Shown here in pieces: positions 39,237 through 48,142 of a DNA stretch of 64,000 nt (the stretch's first letter is position 1; every line of letters begins with the position of its first letter). The translations under genes and the position numbers were made by a program. Source of the stretch: Salinirubellus salinus (lineage in GTDB: Archaea > Halobacteriota > Halobacteria > Halobacteriales > Haloarculaceae); NCBI RefSeq assembly GCF_025231485.1, contig NZ_CP104003.1, forward strand, positions 3,983,960 to 4,047,959, read 5' to 3'. The notes below the pieces were generated by a model. The model made no database searches and was not told the DNA's origin. It saw only the letters and a program-made list of their open reading frames with translations.

Positions 39237-40106
39237 GTGCCGGCCGACAGACTGCGCGGCGACGCGGTGGCCGCGGGGGTCCGAGACGACGTGCGCGAGC
39301 GGGTCGCGGCCCTCGGGGAGCGGGGCGTCGTCCCCACGCTCGCCACGGTGCTGATGAGCGACGAAGACAGCGACGAGCGGTTCGTCAAGCTGAAACACGA
39401 GGCCTGTGAGGCCGTCGGTGTCGAGGGCCGGGACGTCCGGGTCAACCCCACCGCCCCCCCGGAACGGCTCCACGGGGCCGTCGAACGGTGCTCGGCCGAC
39501 GACGCGGTTGACGCCGTGTTCGTCCAGGCGCCGCTCCCCGAGCACGTCCCGGAGATGGGGGTCCGGACCCGCCTCGGCCCCGAGAAGGACGTCGACGGTT
39601 TCCACCCCGAGACGCTCGGCCGACTGGTCGCGGGCGACCCGACGTTCGTCCCGGCGACGACGGCCGCCGTCGGGCGACTCCTCGACGCCTACGGCATCCC
39701 CGTCGTGGGCCGCGAGGTGGTCGTGGTGGGCCGCTCCTCGACCATCGGGCGACCGCTGGCGAACCACCTCCTCCGCCGGGGCGAGGGGGGCGACGCCACG
39801 GTGACGGTCTGTCACTCGCGGACCTCGGACCTCGCCGCACACACCCGTCGCGCGGACGTGCTCGTCACCGCCGCCGGCGTCCCCGGCCTCGTCGACGGCT
39901 CGATGCTCTCGCCCGGAGCCGTCGTGGTCGACGTGAGCGCGAACCGGCGGGAGACCGACGACGGCGTCGAGGTGGTGGGCGACGTGGCGTTCGAGTCCGC
40001 GAGCGAGGTGGCGAGCGCCGTCACCCCGGTCCCGGGCGGGGTCGGGCCGGTGACGCTCGCCTGTCTCCTCGAGAACGTCGTCCTCGCCGCGGAACGGCGG
40101 GCCTGA
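39237..40106 (+). CDS. Divergent FolD-like protein (methylenetetrahydrofolate dehydrogenase/cyclohydrolase family)
   Basis: A 289-residue FolD paralogue of the gene at 48360-49253. Conserved parts are QAPLPEHVPE, GPEKDVDGFHPETLGRLVAG, VVVVGRSSTIGRPLANHLLR, TVCHSRTSDLAAHTRRADVL and PVPGGVGPVTLACLL. Two key positions differ: the catalytic Y-x-x-x-K is F-x-x-x-K (ERFVKLKHEAC), and the P-C-T-P loop is P-A-T-T. Lys, Gln and Asp are retained. Normal FolD oxidises 5,10-methylene-THF with NAD(P)+ and hydrolyses the methenyl form. The changes suggest altered activity or folate analogue. GTG 39237 is the chosen start. Confidence 0.85.
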   Translation: MPADRLRGDAVAAGVRDDVRERVAALGERGVVPTLATVLMSDEDSDERFVKLKHEACEAVGVEGRDVRVNPTAPPERLHGAVERCSADDAVDAVFVQAPLPEHVPEMGVRTRLGPEKDVDGFHPETLGRLVAGDPTFVPATTAAVGRLLDAYGIPVVGREVVVVGRSSTIGRPLANHLLRRGEGGDATVTVCHSRTSDLAAHTRRADVLVTAAGVPGLVDGSMLSPGAVVVDVSANRRETDDGVEVVGDVAFESASEVASAVTPVPGGVGPVTLACLLENVVLAAERRA

Positions 40107-40157
40107 CTCGGGTGGACCGGCGAAACGGTTAGGGCCGTCTCGGTCCAGCGGTGGGGC

Positions 40158-40571
40158 ATGGACGAGGAGACGGCCGAGGCGTACGCCCGGAGCCTCCAGC
40201 GGTTCGTCGGCGCCACGTTCCGCGCCGGCCTCGGGCTGTTCCCCCTGCTCCTCTCGCTGGAGACGGTGGTGCTCTCGGGGACCACCCCACCCCTGCAGGT
40301 GGCGGGTGCCGCCCTCCTCCTCGCGCTCCCAGTCGCCGTCGAGTTCACCTCGACCGGCCGGGACGTCGACGCCCTCGAACGGTTCGTGATGGGCGTCATC
40401 GTGCTGTGGCTGGTCGCCACGCTCGCCGTCTCGGTGGCGGGGGCGCTGGGGGCGACCCGTCCCACGGCCGAGCGGGTGGGACTGGTGCTCGTCCTCGCCG
40501 GCTACGGCGTCTCGTACCTGCTCGTCTACGCCGGCTGGGGGGCACGGCTCCGCGCGCTGGTCGGCCGCTGA
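40158..40571 (+). CDS. Four-helix membrane protein, 137 aa
   Basis: The protein opens with a charged helix (MDEETAEAYARSLQRFVGA) and four hydrophobic segments: FRAGLGLFPLLLSLETVVLS, LQVAGAALLLALPVAVEFTS, RFVMGVIVLWLVATLAVSVA and RVGLVLVLAGYGVSYLLVYA. Its last residues are basic. No family known. It starts 51 bases after the FolD paralogue and may be co-transcribed with it. Start ATG 40158. Confidence 0.6.
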   Translation: MDEETAEAYARSLQRFVGATFRAGLGLFPLLLSLETVVLSGTTPPLQVAGAALLLALPVAVEFTSTGRDVDALERFVMGVIVLWLVATLAVSVAGALGATRPTAERVGLVLVLAGYGVSYLLVYAGWGARLRALVGR

Positions 40572-40730
40572 GGTGGGTCCCCCACGGGATTCGACAACGG
40601 CCCGGGAGTGGGTCTCGAGCGGATGGCACGCGGCCAGCGGACTGCGGCGGCCGTCTCCTCCGGCGCGGGCATCCGCCTCGCGGTGGTCGCTATCGCCCCC
40701 ATCACCGTGTAGACGACTGCCGAAGCTTCC

Positions 40731-41327
40731 CTACTGCACCGCACACCGCGCGACGAACGTCTCCACCATCTGCATCCCCACGTCTGTCAGGATGCTCTCG
40801 GGGTGGAACTGCACGCCCTCGTGTGGTCGCTCGCGGTGCCGGACCCCCATCACGACCTGTCGTTCGTCGTCGGTCCACGCCGTCTCGACGAGCGAGTCCG
40901 ACAGGTCGTGCCGTGCGACACAGAGCGAGTGGTAGCGCCCCGCCTCGAACGTCTCGGGGAGGTCGGCGAACACGCCCGCGCCGTCGTGGCGGACGGTCGA
41001 GGGTTTCCCGTGGACCACGTCGGGCGCGTGGCCGACCCGGGAGCCGTTGGCCGCACAGAGCGCCTGATGGCCGAGACAGACCCCGAGCGTGGGGTACGAG
41101 AGGTCGCGGAACAGCGGGATGGAGACGCCCGCGTCGGCCGGGGTGCCGGGACCGGGCGAGACGACGATGCCGTCCGGGTCGAGCTCGCGGACGCCGGCCA
41201 CGTCGACGGCGTCGTTCCGGCGCACGAGCACCTCGCCGTCGTCGGGTGCACCCACCGCCTCACCGACGTACTGGACGAGGTTGTAGGCGAACGAGTCGTA
41301 GTTGTCGACGACGAGGATACGGGTCAC
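40731..41327 (-). CDS. pabA: Glutamine amidotransferase subunit (PabA/TrpG type)
   Basis: A class I glutamine amidotransferase of 198 residues. The start [20 protein letters not shown], the oxyanion motif [13 protein letters not shown], the catalytic Cys in [15 protein letters not shown] and the His-x-Glu pair in [14 protein letters not shown] are all intact. It supplies ammonia from glutamine to the chorismate-using partner encoded just upstream, with which it overlaps by four bases. Such subunits serve anthranilate or 4-amino-4-deoxychorismate synthesis; the partner suggests the folate branch, but this is not certain. Confidence 0.85.
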   Translation of the reverse strand: MTRILVVDNYDSFAYNLVQYVGEAVGAPDDGEVLVRRNDAVDVAGVRELDPDGIVVSPGPGTPADAGVSIPLFRDLSYPTLGVCLGHQALCAANGSRVGHAPDVVHGKPSTVRHDGAGVFADLPETFEAGRYHSLCVARHDLSDSLVETAWTDDERQVVMGVRHRERPHEGVQFHPESILTDVGMQMVETFVARCAVQ

Positions 41328-42895
41328 TCGCCGTCACCTCCCACCGTCTCCTCGCCGACGCCCGTCCCGTCGGCGACCACCTCCAGTTCGCCCCGGTCAC
41401 CGAGCGCGTCGTCGAGCGCGTTCACCAGCGCGCGCCCCTTGTCGAGCGTCTCCTCGAACTCGCGTTCGGGCACCGAGTCGTGGACGATACCCGCGCCCAC
41501 GCGGAGGAAGTACTCCGGCCCGCGGCGGACGAGCGTGCGGATGACGATGTTGAGCGTGGCGCGGCCGTCGAAGCCGAACACGCCGATCGAGCCGGTGTAG
41601 GGGCCGCGTCGGGTCCGTTCGACCTCGTCGATGATCTCCATCGTCCGGGGCTTCGGTGCGCCCGTGATGGTCCCGCCGGGGAAGACGGCCGCGATGGCGT
41701 CCGCGAGGTCGTACTGCTCGGCGAGTTCCCCCTCCACGAGCGAGACGAGGTGCATCACCTCCGAGTAGCGGTCGACGCGGCGGTACTCGGTCACGTCGAC
41801 CGTGCCGAACCGGCTGACCTTCCCGAGGTCGTTGCGCTCCAGGTCCACGAGCATCGCGTGTTCGGCCCGCTCCTTCTCGTCGCTCAGGAGGTCTCGCTCC
41901 AGCTCGGCGTCCTCGGCCTCGCTCCCGCCGCGCGGCCGGGTGCCCGCGATGGGTTCCGTGAGCAGGCGGTCGCCCTCGCGGTGGAGGAGGAGTTCGGGCG
42001 AGGCGCTCACGAGGTCCACACCCGGGAACTCCAGCAGGGCGGAGTAGGGAGCCGGGTTCACCCGCCGGAGCGCGTCGTAGGCCGCGACGGGGTGGACGGC
42101 GGCGGGTGCCCGCAACCGCTGGGAGACGTTCGCCTGGAACGTGTCACCGTCGCGGACGTACGCCTTGACGGCTCGCACCCGGTCGGCGAACGCTTCGGGG
42201 GTGCAGTCGCTCTCGAACGAGGCGTCGGCTGCCGCGACGGGCGGGTCGGCGACCGACGGGTCACCCGTCGTCGCCCGCTCGGCCAGCCCGAGCGCGCGCT
42301 CCCGGCCCCGTTCGTAGGCCGCACCCGGGTCGTCGCCGACGCGGGGACAGGCGGTGATCTGGAGCGTCGTCGTCTCGCCGCGCGGCTCCTCCCACGCGGC
42401 GACGGTGTCGTAGACGGCGAGCTGGAGCGACGGGAGGCCGCGGTCGTCGACGGTGGTCTCGGGGAGTCGCTCCAGTTCCCTGGCCACGTCGTAGGAGAGC
42501 CACCCGAACGCGCCACACGGGTACGGCACGTCACACTCGCCACGGACGAGCGTCTCGCCGTCGAGGACGCCCGCGAGTTCGGCGAGCGTGGGCGAGTCCC
42601 CCGAGTCGTCGACCGGGACGAGGTCCGGGCCGACCTGCAGGCGGGAGATGGGGTCGACGGCGAAGTAGCCCCACCCGGACTGGCCGCCGGTGGTCTCGAG
42701 GAAGGCACCGTCGGGCGAGGGGCGGCGGCCGTCGGAGTCGGCGGGCACAGGCTCCGTCCGGGCCCGCCGGTAGGCGTCGAACGGGTCCGTCACGTCCACC
42801 CGGACCTCGACGGGGACCCTGGCCGTCGGGTGGGCCCGCTCGGCGGTCTCGAGGAACGCGGCTTCGGTCGTGACGACGTGCGGAGCGGGGGGCAT
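41324..42895 (-). CDS. pabB: Chorismate-utilising synthase component I (PabB-type; TrpE possible)
   Basis: The 523-residue protein is a chorismate-binding enzyme: [78 protein letters not shown] and [20 protein letters not shown]. The N-terminal LLES motif that binds feedback tryptophan in TrpE is absent ([14 protein letters not shown] instead), which favours an aminodeoxychorismate synthase role. Against this, the Lys of P-I-K-G-T found in E. coli PabB is Ala here, as in TrpE. I call it PabB with that reservation. It overlaps pabA by four bases. No pabC is next to it. Confidence 0.7.
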   Translation of the reverse strand: MPPAPHVVTTEAAFLETAERAHPTARVPVEVRVDVTDPFDAYRRARTEPVPADSDGRRPSPDGAFLETTGGQSGWGYFAVDPISRLQVGPDLVPVDDSGDSPTLAELAGVLDGETLVRGECDVPYPCGAFGWLSYDVARELERLPETTVDDRGLPSLQLAVYDTVAAWEEPRGETTTLQITACPRVGDDPGAAYERGRERALGLAERATTGDPSVADPPVAAADASFESDCTPEAFADRVRAVKAYVRDGDTFQANVSQRLRAPAAVHPVAAYDALRRVNPAPYSALLEFPGVDLVSASPELLLHREGDRLLTEPIAGTRPRGGSEAEDAELERDLLSDEKERAEHAMLVDLERNDLGKVSRFGTVDVTEYRRVDRYSEVMHLVSLVEGELAEQYDLADAIAAVFPGGTITGAPKPRTMEIIDEVERTRRGPYTGSIGVFGFDGRATLNIVIRTLVRRGPEYFLRVGAGIVHDSVPEREFEETLDKGRALVNALDDALGDRGELEVVADGTGVGEETVGGDGE

Positions 42896-43014
42896 AGTCG
42901 GTGACGGCCCGGCGACGGACTGGTCGGTAGGAGTTGGTGCCGAGGCCGACTAAAGGGTTTCGTGGCGGTCGACCACGCCGTCGTGGCCGCCACGCCCAGG
43001 GTCGGTGGGGTGGA

Positions 43015-43025
43015 GAGTATAAAAA
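43015..43025 (+). promoter_or_regulatory. TATA box of the 43091 gene
   Basis: GAGTATAAAAA is one of the clearest TATA boxes in the window. It predicts a transcription start near 43042-43046 and a leader of about 45 bases before ATG 43091, so this gene is not leaderless. Confidence 0.6.
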
Positions 43026-43090
43026 CGCCGACAGCATTCATCACGTAGTTTCATACCACGTTCGCACGGAGTGCCGTGCTAGAGCCTACC

Positions 43091-44101
43091 ATGTCTCTTG
43101 GGTCGGCACTGAGTGAGCTGGGTCGGTTCCTCGACGCGTGTCGCGCGGACGGGACGGTGTCGAGTGTCGAACTGAGCGGGGGAGAGTCGGATGACGGGTC
43201 GCGGACGCTGACGGCCGAGGTGGTGCTCACGGCGTCTCTGACGGGTGGTGACGGGGCGACGACACTGTCGCTCGGGGCGGCGAGCGTCGACGCCGACGGG
43301 ACGCTCCGACTCGGGCTCGAGACGACCGGGCCGGTCCTCCCCGTCGACGAGTACGACGTCGACGTCGTCTCGGCGACCGGGACGGTGACCGACGACGCGT
43401 CCGTGACCGTCGAGGCGCTGGTGGCCGTCCCCGCGGAGGAGGGGACGGGAACGGCGGCGGAGTCGGAACGCACCGAGACGGCGGTACTCACGGCTGGAGG
43501 GGAGGCGGAGCGCACCCAGGACACCGAGGACGTGGACGAGGAGTCCGCGACGGAGCGCGAGGCGTCGGAACCGCCGGCGCGCCGGGACCGTGACGTCCCA
43601 CCCTTCCGCGACCGGGAACTGCTCGCGGAGGTGTACGAGACCCACGACACCTTCGCCGAGATGACCGAGGCCCTGGGGATGGACGTCACCGCCGAGACGG
43701 TCCGACGGTACATGGTGGACCACGGCATCCACCAGCCGAACTCCTACGACACGGGCGGGGACGACGAGGAGCGTTCGGAGTCGGACCAGACGGCCGAGGC
43801 GGAGTCCGTGACCGACCCCGAACCGGACGCCGACCCCGAACCGAGCCCACCCGTCGTCGCGGACGGCATCGGCCTGCCGGACGACGTCACCGTCGAGCGA
43901 CTCATCGAGACGGTCAAGCGCTCGAACACCATCTACGAGGTCCGACAGGACATCGGCATCGAACACGACGACGCCCTCGAGATGCTCCGGGAACTCAACC
44001 TGCTCGACCTGGTCGTCGGCCGCCTCGCGACGGAGGCCGAACGCGACATCAGCCGCGACGAGATCGTGGGGCGCCTGCGCGCAGCCTCGACCGCGCAGTG
44101 A
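43091..44101 (+). CDS. Multi-domain protein with two HTH-like modules, 336 aa
   Basis: Three parts can be seen. Residues 1-115 form a beta-rich N-terminal domain (MSLGSALSELGRFLDACRAD start). An acidic linker precedes a first helical module (about 175-225: RELLAEVYETHDTFAEMTEA, ETVRRYMVDHGIHQPNSYDT), which reads like a homeodomain-type HTH. A second acidic linker leads to another helical module (about 265-330: VERLIETVKRSNTIYEVRQD, IEHDDALEMLRELNLLDLVV). The repeated module layout suggests DNA binding at two sites. No named family recognised. It has a strong TATA box and lies upstream of two Bat-type regulators in the same direction. Confidence 0.65.
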   Translation: MSLGSALSELGRFLDACRADGTVSSVELSGGESDDGSRTLTAEVVLTASLTGGDGATTLSLGAASVDADGTLRLGLETTGPVLPVDEYDVDVVSATGTVTDDASVTVEALVAVPAEEGTGTAAESERTETAVLTAGGEAERTQDTEDVDEESATEREASEPPARRDRDVPPFRDRELLAEVYETHDTFAEMTEALGMDVTAETVRRYMVDHGIHQPNSYDTGGDDEERSESDQTAEAESVTDPEPDADPEPSPPVVADGIGLPDDVTVERLIETVKRSNTIYEVRQDIGIEHDDALEMLRELNLLDLVVGRLATEAERDISRDEIVGRLRAASTAQ

Positions 44102-44195
44102 GTGGTTCCGCGCGTCACACCGCCGACGACACCGGTCCTCGCCGCGAACACTCCGCTCGGACGCACTGTAGGGAAGCGTGCACAGCCGCGCGAGA

Positions 44196-44204
44196 CATTA
44201 TATG
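44196..44204 (+). promoter_or_regulatory. TATA-like box of the 44244 Bat-type gene
   Basis: CATTATATG predicts a transcription start about 20 bases before ATG 44244, the residue where conserved Bat-type sequence begins. Confidence 0.5.
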
Positions 44205-44243
44205 GCAGGGTCCTCTGGTACCGGCAACGCCCACCACTCGCCC

Positions 44244-44924
44244 ATGCCGATAATCACCGAAGTACGGTTCGCCCACCCCGACGGTGCGCTCGCGGACACG
44301 CTCGACGCGCTCCCGGAGCTGCAGGTGACCGTGGTCCCGGAGGCGAGCATGGGACCCCGTCGGAGCGTCTACCTGCTCCGGTTCGTCGACGTGTCCACCG
44401 AGGAGGTCCAGTCGACGCTCGAGGCCGACCACACCGTCGACAGCGTCGAACCGATGCCGGTGTTCGAGCGCGACCCGATGATCGGCGTCGAGTTCGCCCC
44501 CGGGACGAAGCTCCTCGCGCCGAGGGTCACCCGCGAGGACGGCTTCGTGCTGGAGGCCCGGAGTTCGAGTGCGGAGGTCCGGCCACGGGGCTGGTTCGAG
44601 CGGTGGCTCCTCCCGAGTCGGGAGGCGCTGCACGACATCTGGCAGGAGGCCCGCGGGGAGGGGTTCGAGTTCGACGTCCTCCGGTTCCGCGAGCAGGGCC
44701 GGACGGACCCGGAGTACAGCGGCGCGGCGCGACTCACGGAGGAGCAACGCGAGGCGCTCGTGGTGGCCTACGACCGGGGGTACTTCGCCGAACCGCGCGG
44801 TGCGTCGCTGGAGGAACTGGCCGAGGAACTCGGCATCTCCCCGACGGCGGTGGCTGGGCGGCTCAAACGCGGGATGCGCTCGCTCGTCGGGATGACGGCG
44901 GTCGCGGACCGGCCGGAGGAGTGA
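44244..44924 (+). CDS. Bat-type HTH regulator (copy A)
   Basis: The 226-residue protein starts MPIITEVRFAHPDGALADTL and ends with the Bat HTH: RLTEEQREALVVAYDRGYFA, RGASLEELAEELGISPTAVA and GRLKRGMRSLVGM. The N-terminal 165 residues form a ligand or sensor domain similar in layout to the next gene (45004-45666), with which it is probably a tandem duplicate. Haloarchaeal Bat-type factors are often local regulators. ATG 44244 is chosen; an upstream start at 44178 would place the TATA box inside the gene. Confidence 0.82.
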   Translation: MPIITEVRFAHPDGALADTLDALPELQVTVVPEASMGPRRSVYLLRFVDVSTEEVQSTLEADHTVDSVEPMPVFERDPMIGVEFAPGTKLLAPRVTREDGFVLEARSSSAEVRPRGWFERWLLPSREALHDIWQEARGEGFEFDVLRFREQGRTDPEYSGAARLTEEQREALVVAYDRGYFAEPRGASLEELAEELGISPTAVAGRLKRGMRSLVGMTAVADRPEE

Positions 44925-45003
44925 GTCCGACCCGGCGAAAGCGTTAGGCCCCTCCCACCGCTCTCGGAGACCAGCACCCGGCCCTCGGCCGGGCCGTCCA
45001 CCG

Positions 45004-45666
45004 ATGGTCATCACGGCACACGTCTACGCGGAACACGAGAACCTCGTGCTCTCGCCCACCATCCGCTCGCTCCGCGACGTCGAGGTGAGCGTCGTCTCCG
45101 ACGCGGGGACGGACCCCGAGAACGACGTCCACTTCTTCCGGTTCGAGGCCGACGACTTCGGGGCCCTCGAGCGGGCGCTCGCCGACGACCGGACCGTCGC
45201 CGCGTTCTCCACCATCCTCGACGAGGGCGACCGGCGCACCTACCGCGTCGAGTACAGCGACGCGGCGAAGCGGGTCGCCCCGCCGCTGACCGAGATCGGC
45301 GGGCTCATCCGCGACGTACGGAGCCACCTCGATGGCTGGCGGCTGGAACTCCGGTTCCAGACCCACGACGGCGTCTACCAGCTCGACGAGTACGCGCGGG
45401 CCGAGGGCATCAGCCTCGACGTCCTCGAACTGACACACACGGACGGCCGAGAGGACCGCTCGGACTTCGGGCTGACCGAGGAACAGCGCGAGGCGCTCGT
45501 CGCCGCCTACGTCCACGGCTACTACGACGACCCGCGGGAGACGCCGCTGGAGGGGCTGGCGGCGTTGCTCGACATCTCGCCGACGGCCGTCAGCGGCCGC
45601 CTGCGCCGCGGGTCCGCACGGCTGGTCGAGGAGGTCCTGCTGGACGAGAACGGCGACGAGAAGTGA
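45004..45666 (+). CDS. Bat-type HTH regulator (copy B)
   Basis: A 220-residue paralogue of copy A. The N-terminal domain begins MVITAHVYAEHENLVLSPTI and includes NDVHFFRFEADDFGALERAL; the HTH is GLTEEQREALVAAYVHGYYD, TPLEGLAALLDISPTAVSGR and LRRGSARLVEEVLL. The D-D/E-P-R-E/G-x-x-L-E-x-L-A element is shared with copy A. It is convergent with the MTHFR gene of the one-carbon cluster (31 bases between stops) and could regulate it, though nothing proves this. Confidence 0.82.
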   Translation: MVITAHVYAEHENLVLSPTIRSLRDVEVSVVSDAGTDPENDVHFFRFEADDFGALERALADDRTVAAFSTILDEGDRRTYRVEYSDAAKRVAPPLTEIGGLIRDVRSHLDGWRLELRFQTHDGVYQLDEYARAEGISLDVLELTHTDGREDRSDFGLTEEQREALVAAYVHGYYDDPRETPLEGLAALLDISPTAVSGRLRRGSARLVEEVLLDENGDEK

Positions 45667-45697
45667 CGGGTCCCGTGCCCCGGTGGTCGGGCCCGAC

Positions 45698-46555
45698 TCA
45701 GCGCTCCAGCATCTCCCGGCGCCACTCCTCGCTGTCGGGCACCTGGTTGAACGTGTAGACGTGGACGTTGCGGAGACGGTACTGGTCGTCCCCGGCGTAC
45801 GGTGCGAGCCCCTCCACGAGCGCCGTGGGGGTGTACTTCCCGCGCGAGCCGACGAGCTGCTTGACGAACCCGAGGACGCCGCTCGTCTTCCGGAGGAACT
45901 TGATGGAGTCCCCGACCCCCACCTTCTGCGAGATGCCGAGCAGCCGCTGGTACTTCATCACGCCGGGGATGCCGACGTCCACCGGCAGCTCGATACCCTG
46001 CTCGCGTATCTCCGCGACCCACTCGACGATGGCGTCGGGGTCGTAGCAGAGCTGCGTGACGATGTAGGTGGCGTACGGGGCCTTCTGCTCCATCGCCCCG
46101 GCCAGCGTCTCCTCGGAGAGGAACTCGTGGCCCTCGGGGTAGCCCGTGATGCCGACCTCCTCGAACTCGTACTCGCTCTCCTCGAGGGCGACGAGGAACT
46201 CGTAGGCCGAGGCGAACTCGCCGGCCGGTTCCTCACGGTCTCCCCCGGGGACGAAGATGTCGGTGACGCCGGCCTCGGTGAGCCGACGGGCGATCTCGTC
46301 GAGGTGCTCGCGGTCCTCGACGTAGCGCGCGGCGATGTGGGGGATCATCTCGTACCCCTCGGCCGCGGCCTTCTCCGTCCACTCGATGGTGGCGTCGATT
46401 CCCAGCGTCGGCGACGTCGTGACGGCGACGGTCGCCCCCTCGGGCAGGTGGTCGAGTTGCTCGCCCATGCTGTCGAACGGCATCAGTTCGAACTTCGGGT
46501 CGGCGAGCAGGCTGTGGACGCCGTCGGTCGTCGGCTGTGGTGATTCGAGTGCCAT
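45698..46555 (-). CDS. Methylenetetrahydrofolate reductase family protein
   Basis: The 285-residue protein has the MTHFR barrel motifs: KFELMPFDS (the Glu of the family's F-E-F/L start), IFVPGGDREEPAGEF (equivalent of the R-G-D-P loop), VGITGYPEGHEFL, YIVTQLCYDPDAIVEWVAEI, VDVGIPGVMKYQRLLGISQK and HVYTFNQV near the end. It interconverts 5-methyl- and 5,10-methylene-THF with FAD. It lacks any C-terminal regulatory domain. It is co-directional with the DmdA-like methyltransferase (85 bases upstream), so oxidation of methyl-THF made by that enzyme is the simplest reading. Confidence 0.88.
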   Translation of the reverse strand: MALESPQPTTDGVHSLLADPKFELMPFDSMGEQLDHLPEGATVAVTTSPTLGIDATIEWTEKAAAEGYEMIPHIAARYVEDREHLDEIARRLTEAGVTDIFVPGGDREEPAGEFASAYEFLVALEESEYEFEEVGITGYPEGHEFLSEETLAGAMEQKAPYATYIVTQLCYDPDAIVEWVAEIREQGIELPVDVGIPGVMKYQRLLGISQKVGVGDSIKFLRKTSGVLGFVKQLVGSRGKYTPTALVEGLAPYAGDDQYRLRNVHVYTFNQVPDSEEWRREMLER

Positions 46556-46640
46556 GGGTCGGGCTACGGGCTCCCCTGTCGTCGCAGCGGCCGGCCGGGG
46601 AGCGGGTGACCGGTCGGTGGGTGTTCGGTCGGGACGCGGT

Positions 46641-48032
46641 TCACTCCTCTGCTTCCTTCTTCGCGTTCAACTTCGCCTGTTCGCGTGCGCTCGGGTTCAC
46701 GGACTCCTTGAACGGGACCCGTGTGGTCTTCGCGTAGACCGGTTCCCCCGGCTCCTCGGCGTACTCGTCGGGCAGGTGGACCTCGAACTCCACGTCGAGT
46801 TCCTCGTCGTAGATATCGTCGTTCAGCGGCACGTCCGTCTTCTCCTGTAGCTTCTCGGCCGGGACGAACCCCATCCCGATGTTCGTCTCGAGGTCCGGGT
46901 TGTACCACGGCGAGGTCAGGTAGCCACACTCCTCGCCCGTCTCCGGGTCGGAGATGAGCCAGAAGTCGGGCGCGTAGTCGCGGATGGGCTCGCCGGCCAT
47001 CTTCAGGCCGACCTGCTTCAGGTTGAACGGGTACTCCCCGTTCTCGATCTGCTCTTTCTGCCGTTCGAGCACCTCCTTGCCGATGTAGTCGGCCTCCTTC
47101 TCGTCGCGCACGTGGTAGCCGAGGTTGACCTGGAACGGTGACGTCTCGTGGTCCATGTCCTGCCCCCAGGACTGGATACCCGCGGCGATGCGGCGGTGGT
47201 GGCCGGGGGCGATCTGCATCCCGCCGTGGTCGACCACCGCGTCGTGGACGGGGTCCCAGACGGCCTCGCCGTTCTTCGACGCCTCCTTGACGTAGACCTC
47301 GAACCCCTCCTCGCCGGAGAAGCCGGTCTGACTCACCAGCACGTCACAGCCGTCGATCTCGGCCTCCATCAGGCCGTAGTACGGGATGTCCTCGACCTTC
47401 TCACCGACGACGTCCACCATGACGTCCAGGGCGCGCGGCCCCTGGATCTGCATCGGGGCGACGTCGATCTCGTCGATCTCGACGTCGAAGTCCATCCCGA
47501 CGTTGACCCCCTGGAGCCACTGCATCAGCGTGGAGTCGGAGATGGAGAACCAGAACTCGTCCTCCTCGATCCGGAGCAGGACCGGGTCGTTCAGGATGCC
47601 GCCGTCCTCGTTGCAGAGGATGACGTACTTCCCGTGCATCGGCTCGATGCTGGTCGCGTCCCGCGTGATGACGTAGTTCGTCAGCGCCTCCGCGTCCGGG
47701 CCCTTCACGCGGATCTGGCGCTCGACTGCCACGTCCCAGATGGTGACCGTGTTGGTCAGCGCCTCGTACTCGGCCATCGCGCCGCCGTCCTCGGGCTCGA
47801 CGAGACCACGCGGGTGGTAGAGTCGGTTGTAGACGGTGCACCGCCAGGCACCGTTCTCGTTGAACGACTTGTCGAAGAACGGTGACTTGCGGACGCGGGT
47901 CGAGACGAGCATCTCGATGCCCGGATCGCCGGTCTGGCGGAGGTTGCGCGGCAGGACACGGTCCGACTGGTCGACACTCGGGTGGTTTGGGTGTTCACCA
48001 CGTTCGGCCGGGGACAGTTGGTTGTCAGACAT
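46641..48032 (-). CDS. DmdA/GcvT-like tetrahydrofolate-dependent methyltransferase (demethylase)
   Basis: A 463-residue GcvT-superfamily protein whose motifs match DMSP demethylase DmdA more than GcvT: CTVYNRLYHPRGLVEPEDGG, TIWDVAVERQIRVKGPDAEA, DGGILNDPVLLRIEEDEFWF, SISDSTLMQWLQGVNVGMDF with VEIDEIDVAPMQIQGPRALD, and AAGIQSWGQDMDHETSPFQV. It would transfer a methyl from DMSP, glycine betaine or a similar osmolyte to THF. It is about 90 residues longer than typical DmdA, with an extra C-terminal acidic and Lys-rich tail. ATG 48032 has a strong TATA box 30 bases upstream. The MTHFR gene follows and folD is divergent. The substrate is inferred, not shown. Confidence 0.8.
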   Translation of the reverse strand: MSDNQLSPAERGEHPNHPSVDQSDRVLPRNLRQTGDPGIEMLVSTRVRKSPFFDKSFNENGAWRCTVYNRLYHPRGLVEPEDGGAMAEYEALTNTVTIWDVAVERQIRVKGPDAEALTNYVITRDATSIEPMHGKYVILCNEDGGILNDPVLLRIEEDEFWFSISDSTLMQWLQGVNVGMDFDVEIDEIDVAPMQIQGPRALDVMVDVVGEKVEDIPYYGLMEAEIDGCDVLVSQTGFSGEEGFEVYVKEASKNGEAVWDPVHDAVVDHGGMQIAPGHHRRIAAGIQSWGQDMDHETSPFQVNLGYHVRDEKEADYIGKEVLERQKEQIENGEYPFNLKQVGLKMAGEPIRDYAPDFWLISDPETGEECGYLTSPWYNPDLETNIGMGFVPAEKLQEKTDVPLNDDIYDEELDVEFEVHLPDEYAEEPGEPVYAKTTRVPFKESVNPSAREQAKLNAKKEAEE

Positions 48033-48055
48033 CACCTACCACCGTCACACTAGCC

Positions 48056-48067
48056 CTACATAAAAGA
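48056..48067 (-). promoter_or_regulatory. TATA box of the DmdA-like gene
   Basis: On the minus strand TCTTTTATGTAG lies about 25-35 bases before ATG 48032, giving a leaderless or nearly leaderless transcript. The palindromes at 48093-48142 lie directly upstream, where activators or repressors would bind. Confidence 0.6.
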
Positions 48068-48092
48068 AGGGCGTGGGCCGTCCACTCTGGGG

Positions 48093-48142
48093 GCCGAATT
48101 CGGTTCACAGACGCTCTCTATCGCGTGAAATGCCGAATTCGC
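48093..48142. promoter_or_regulatory. Pair of GCCGAATTCG palindromes, imperfect inverted repeat
   Basis: GCCGAATTCG occurs at 48093-48102 and again at 48132-48141, 39 bp apart; the first copy extends to the 10-bp palindrome CCGAATTCGG (48094-48103). TTCAC follows the first copy and GTGAA precedes the second, so the whole is an imperfect inverted repeat. GAATTC is rare in such GC-rich DNA, which makes two copies here notable. Confidence 0.6.
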
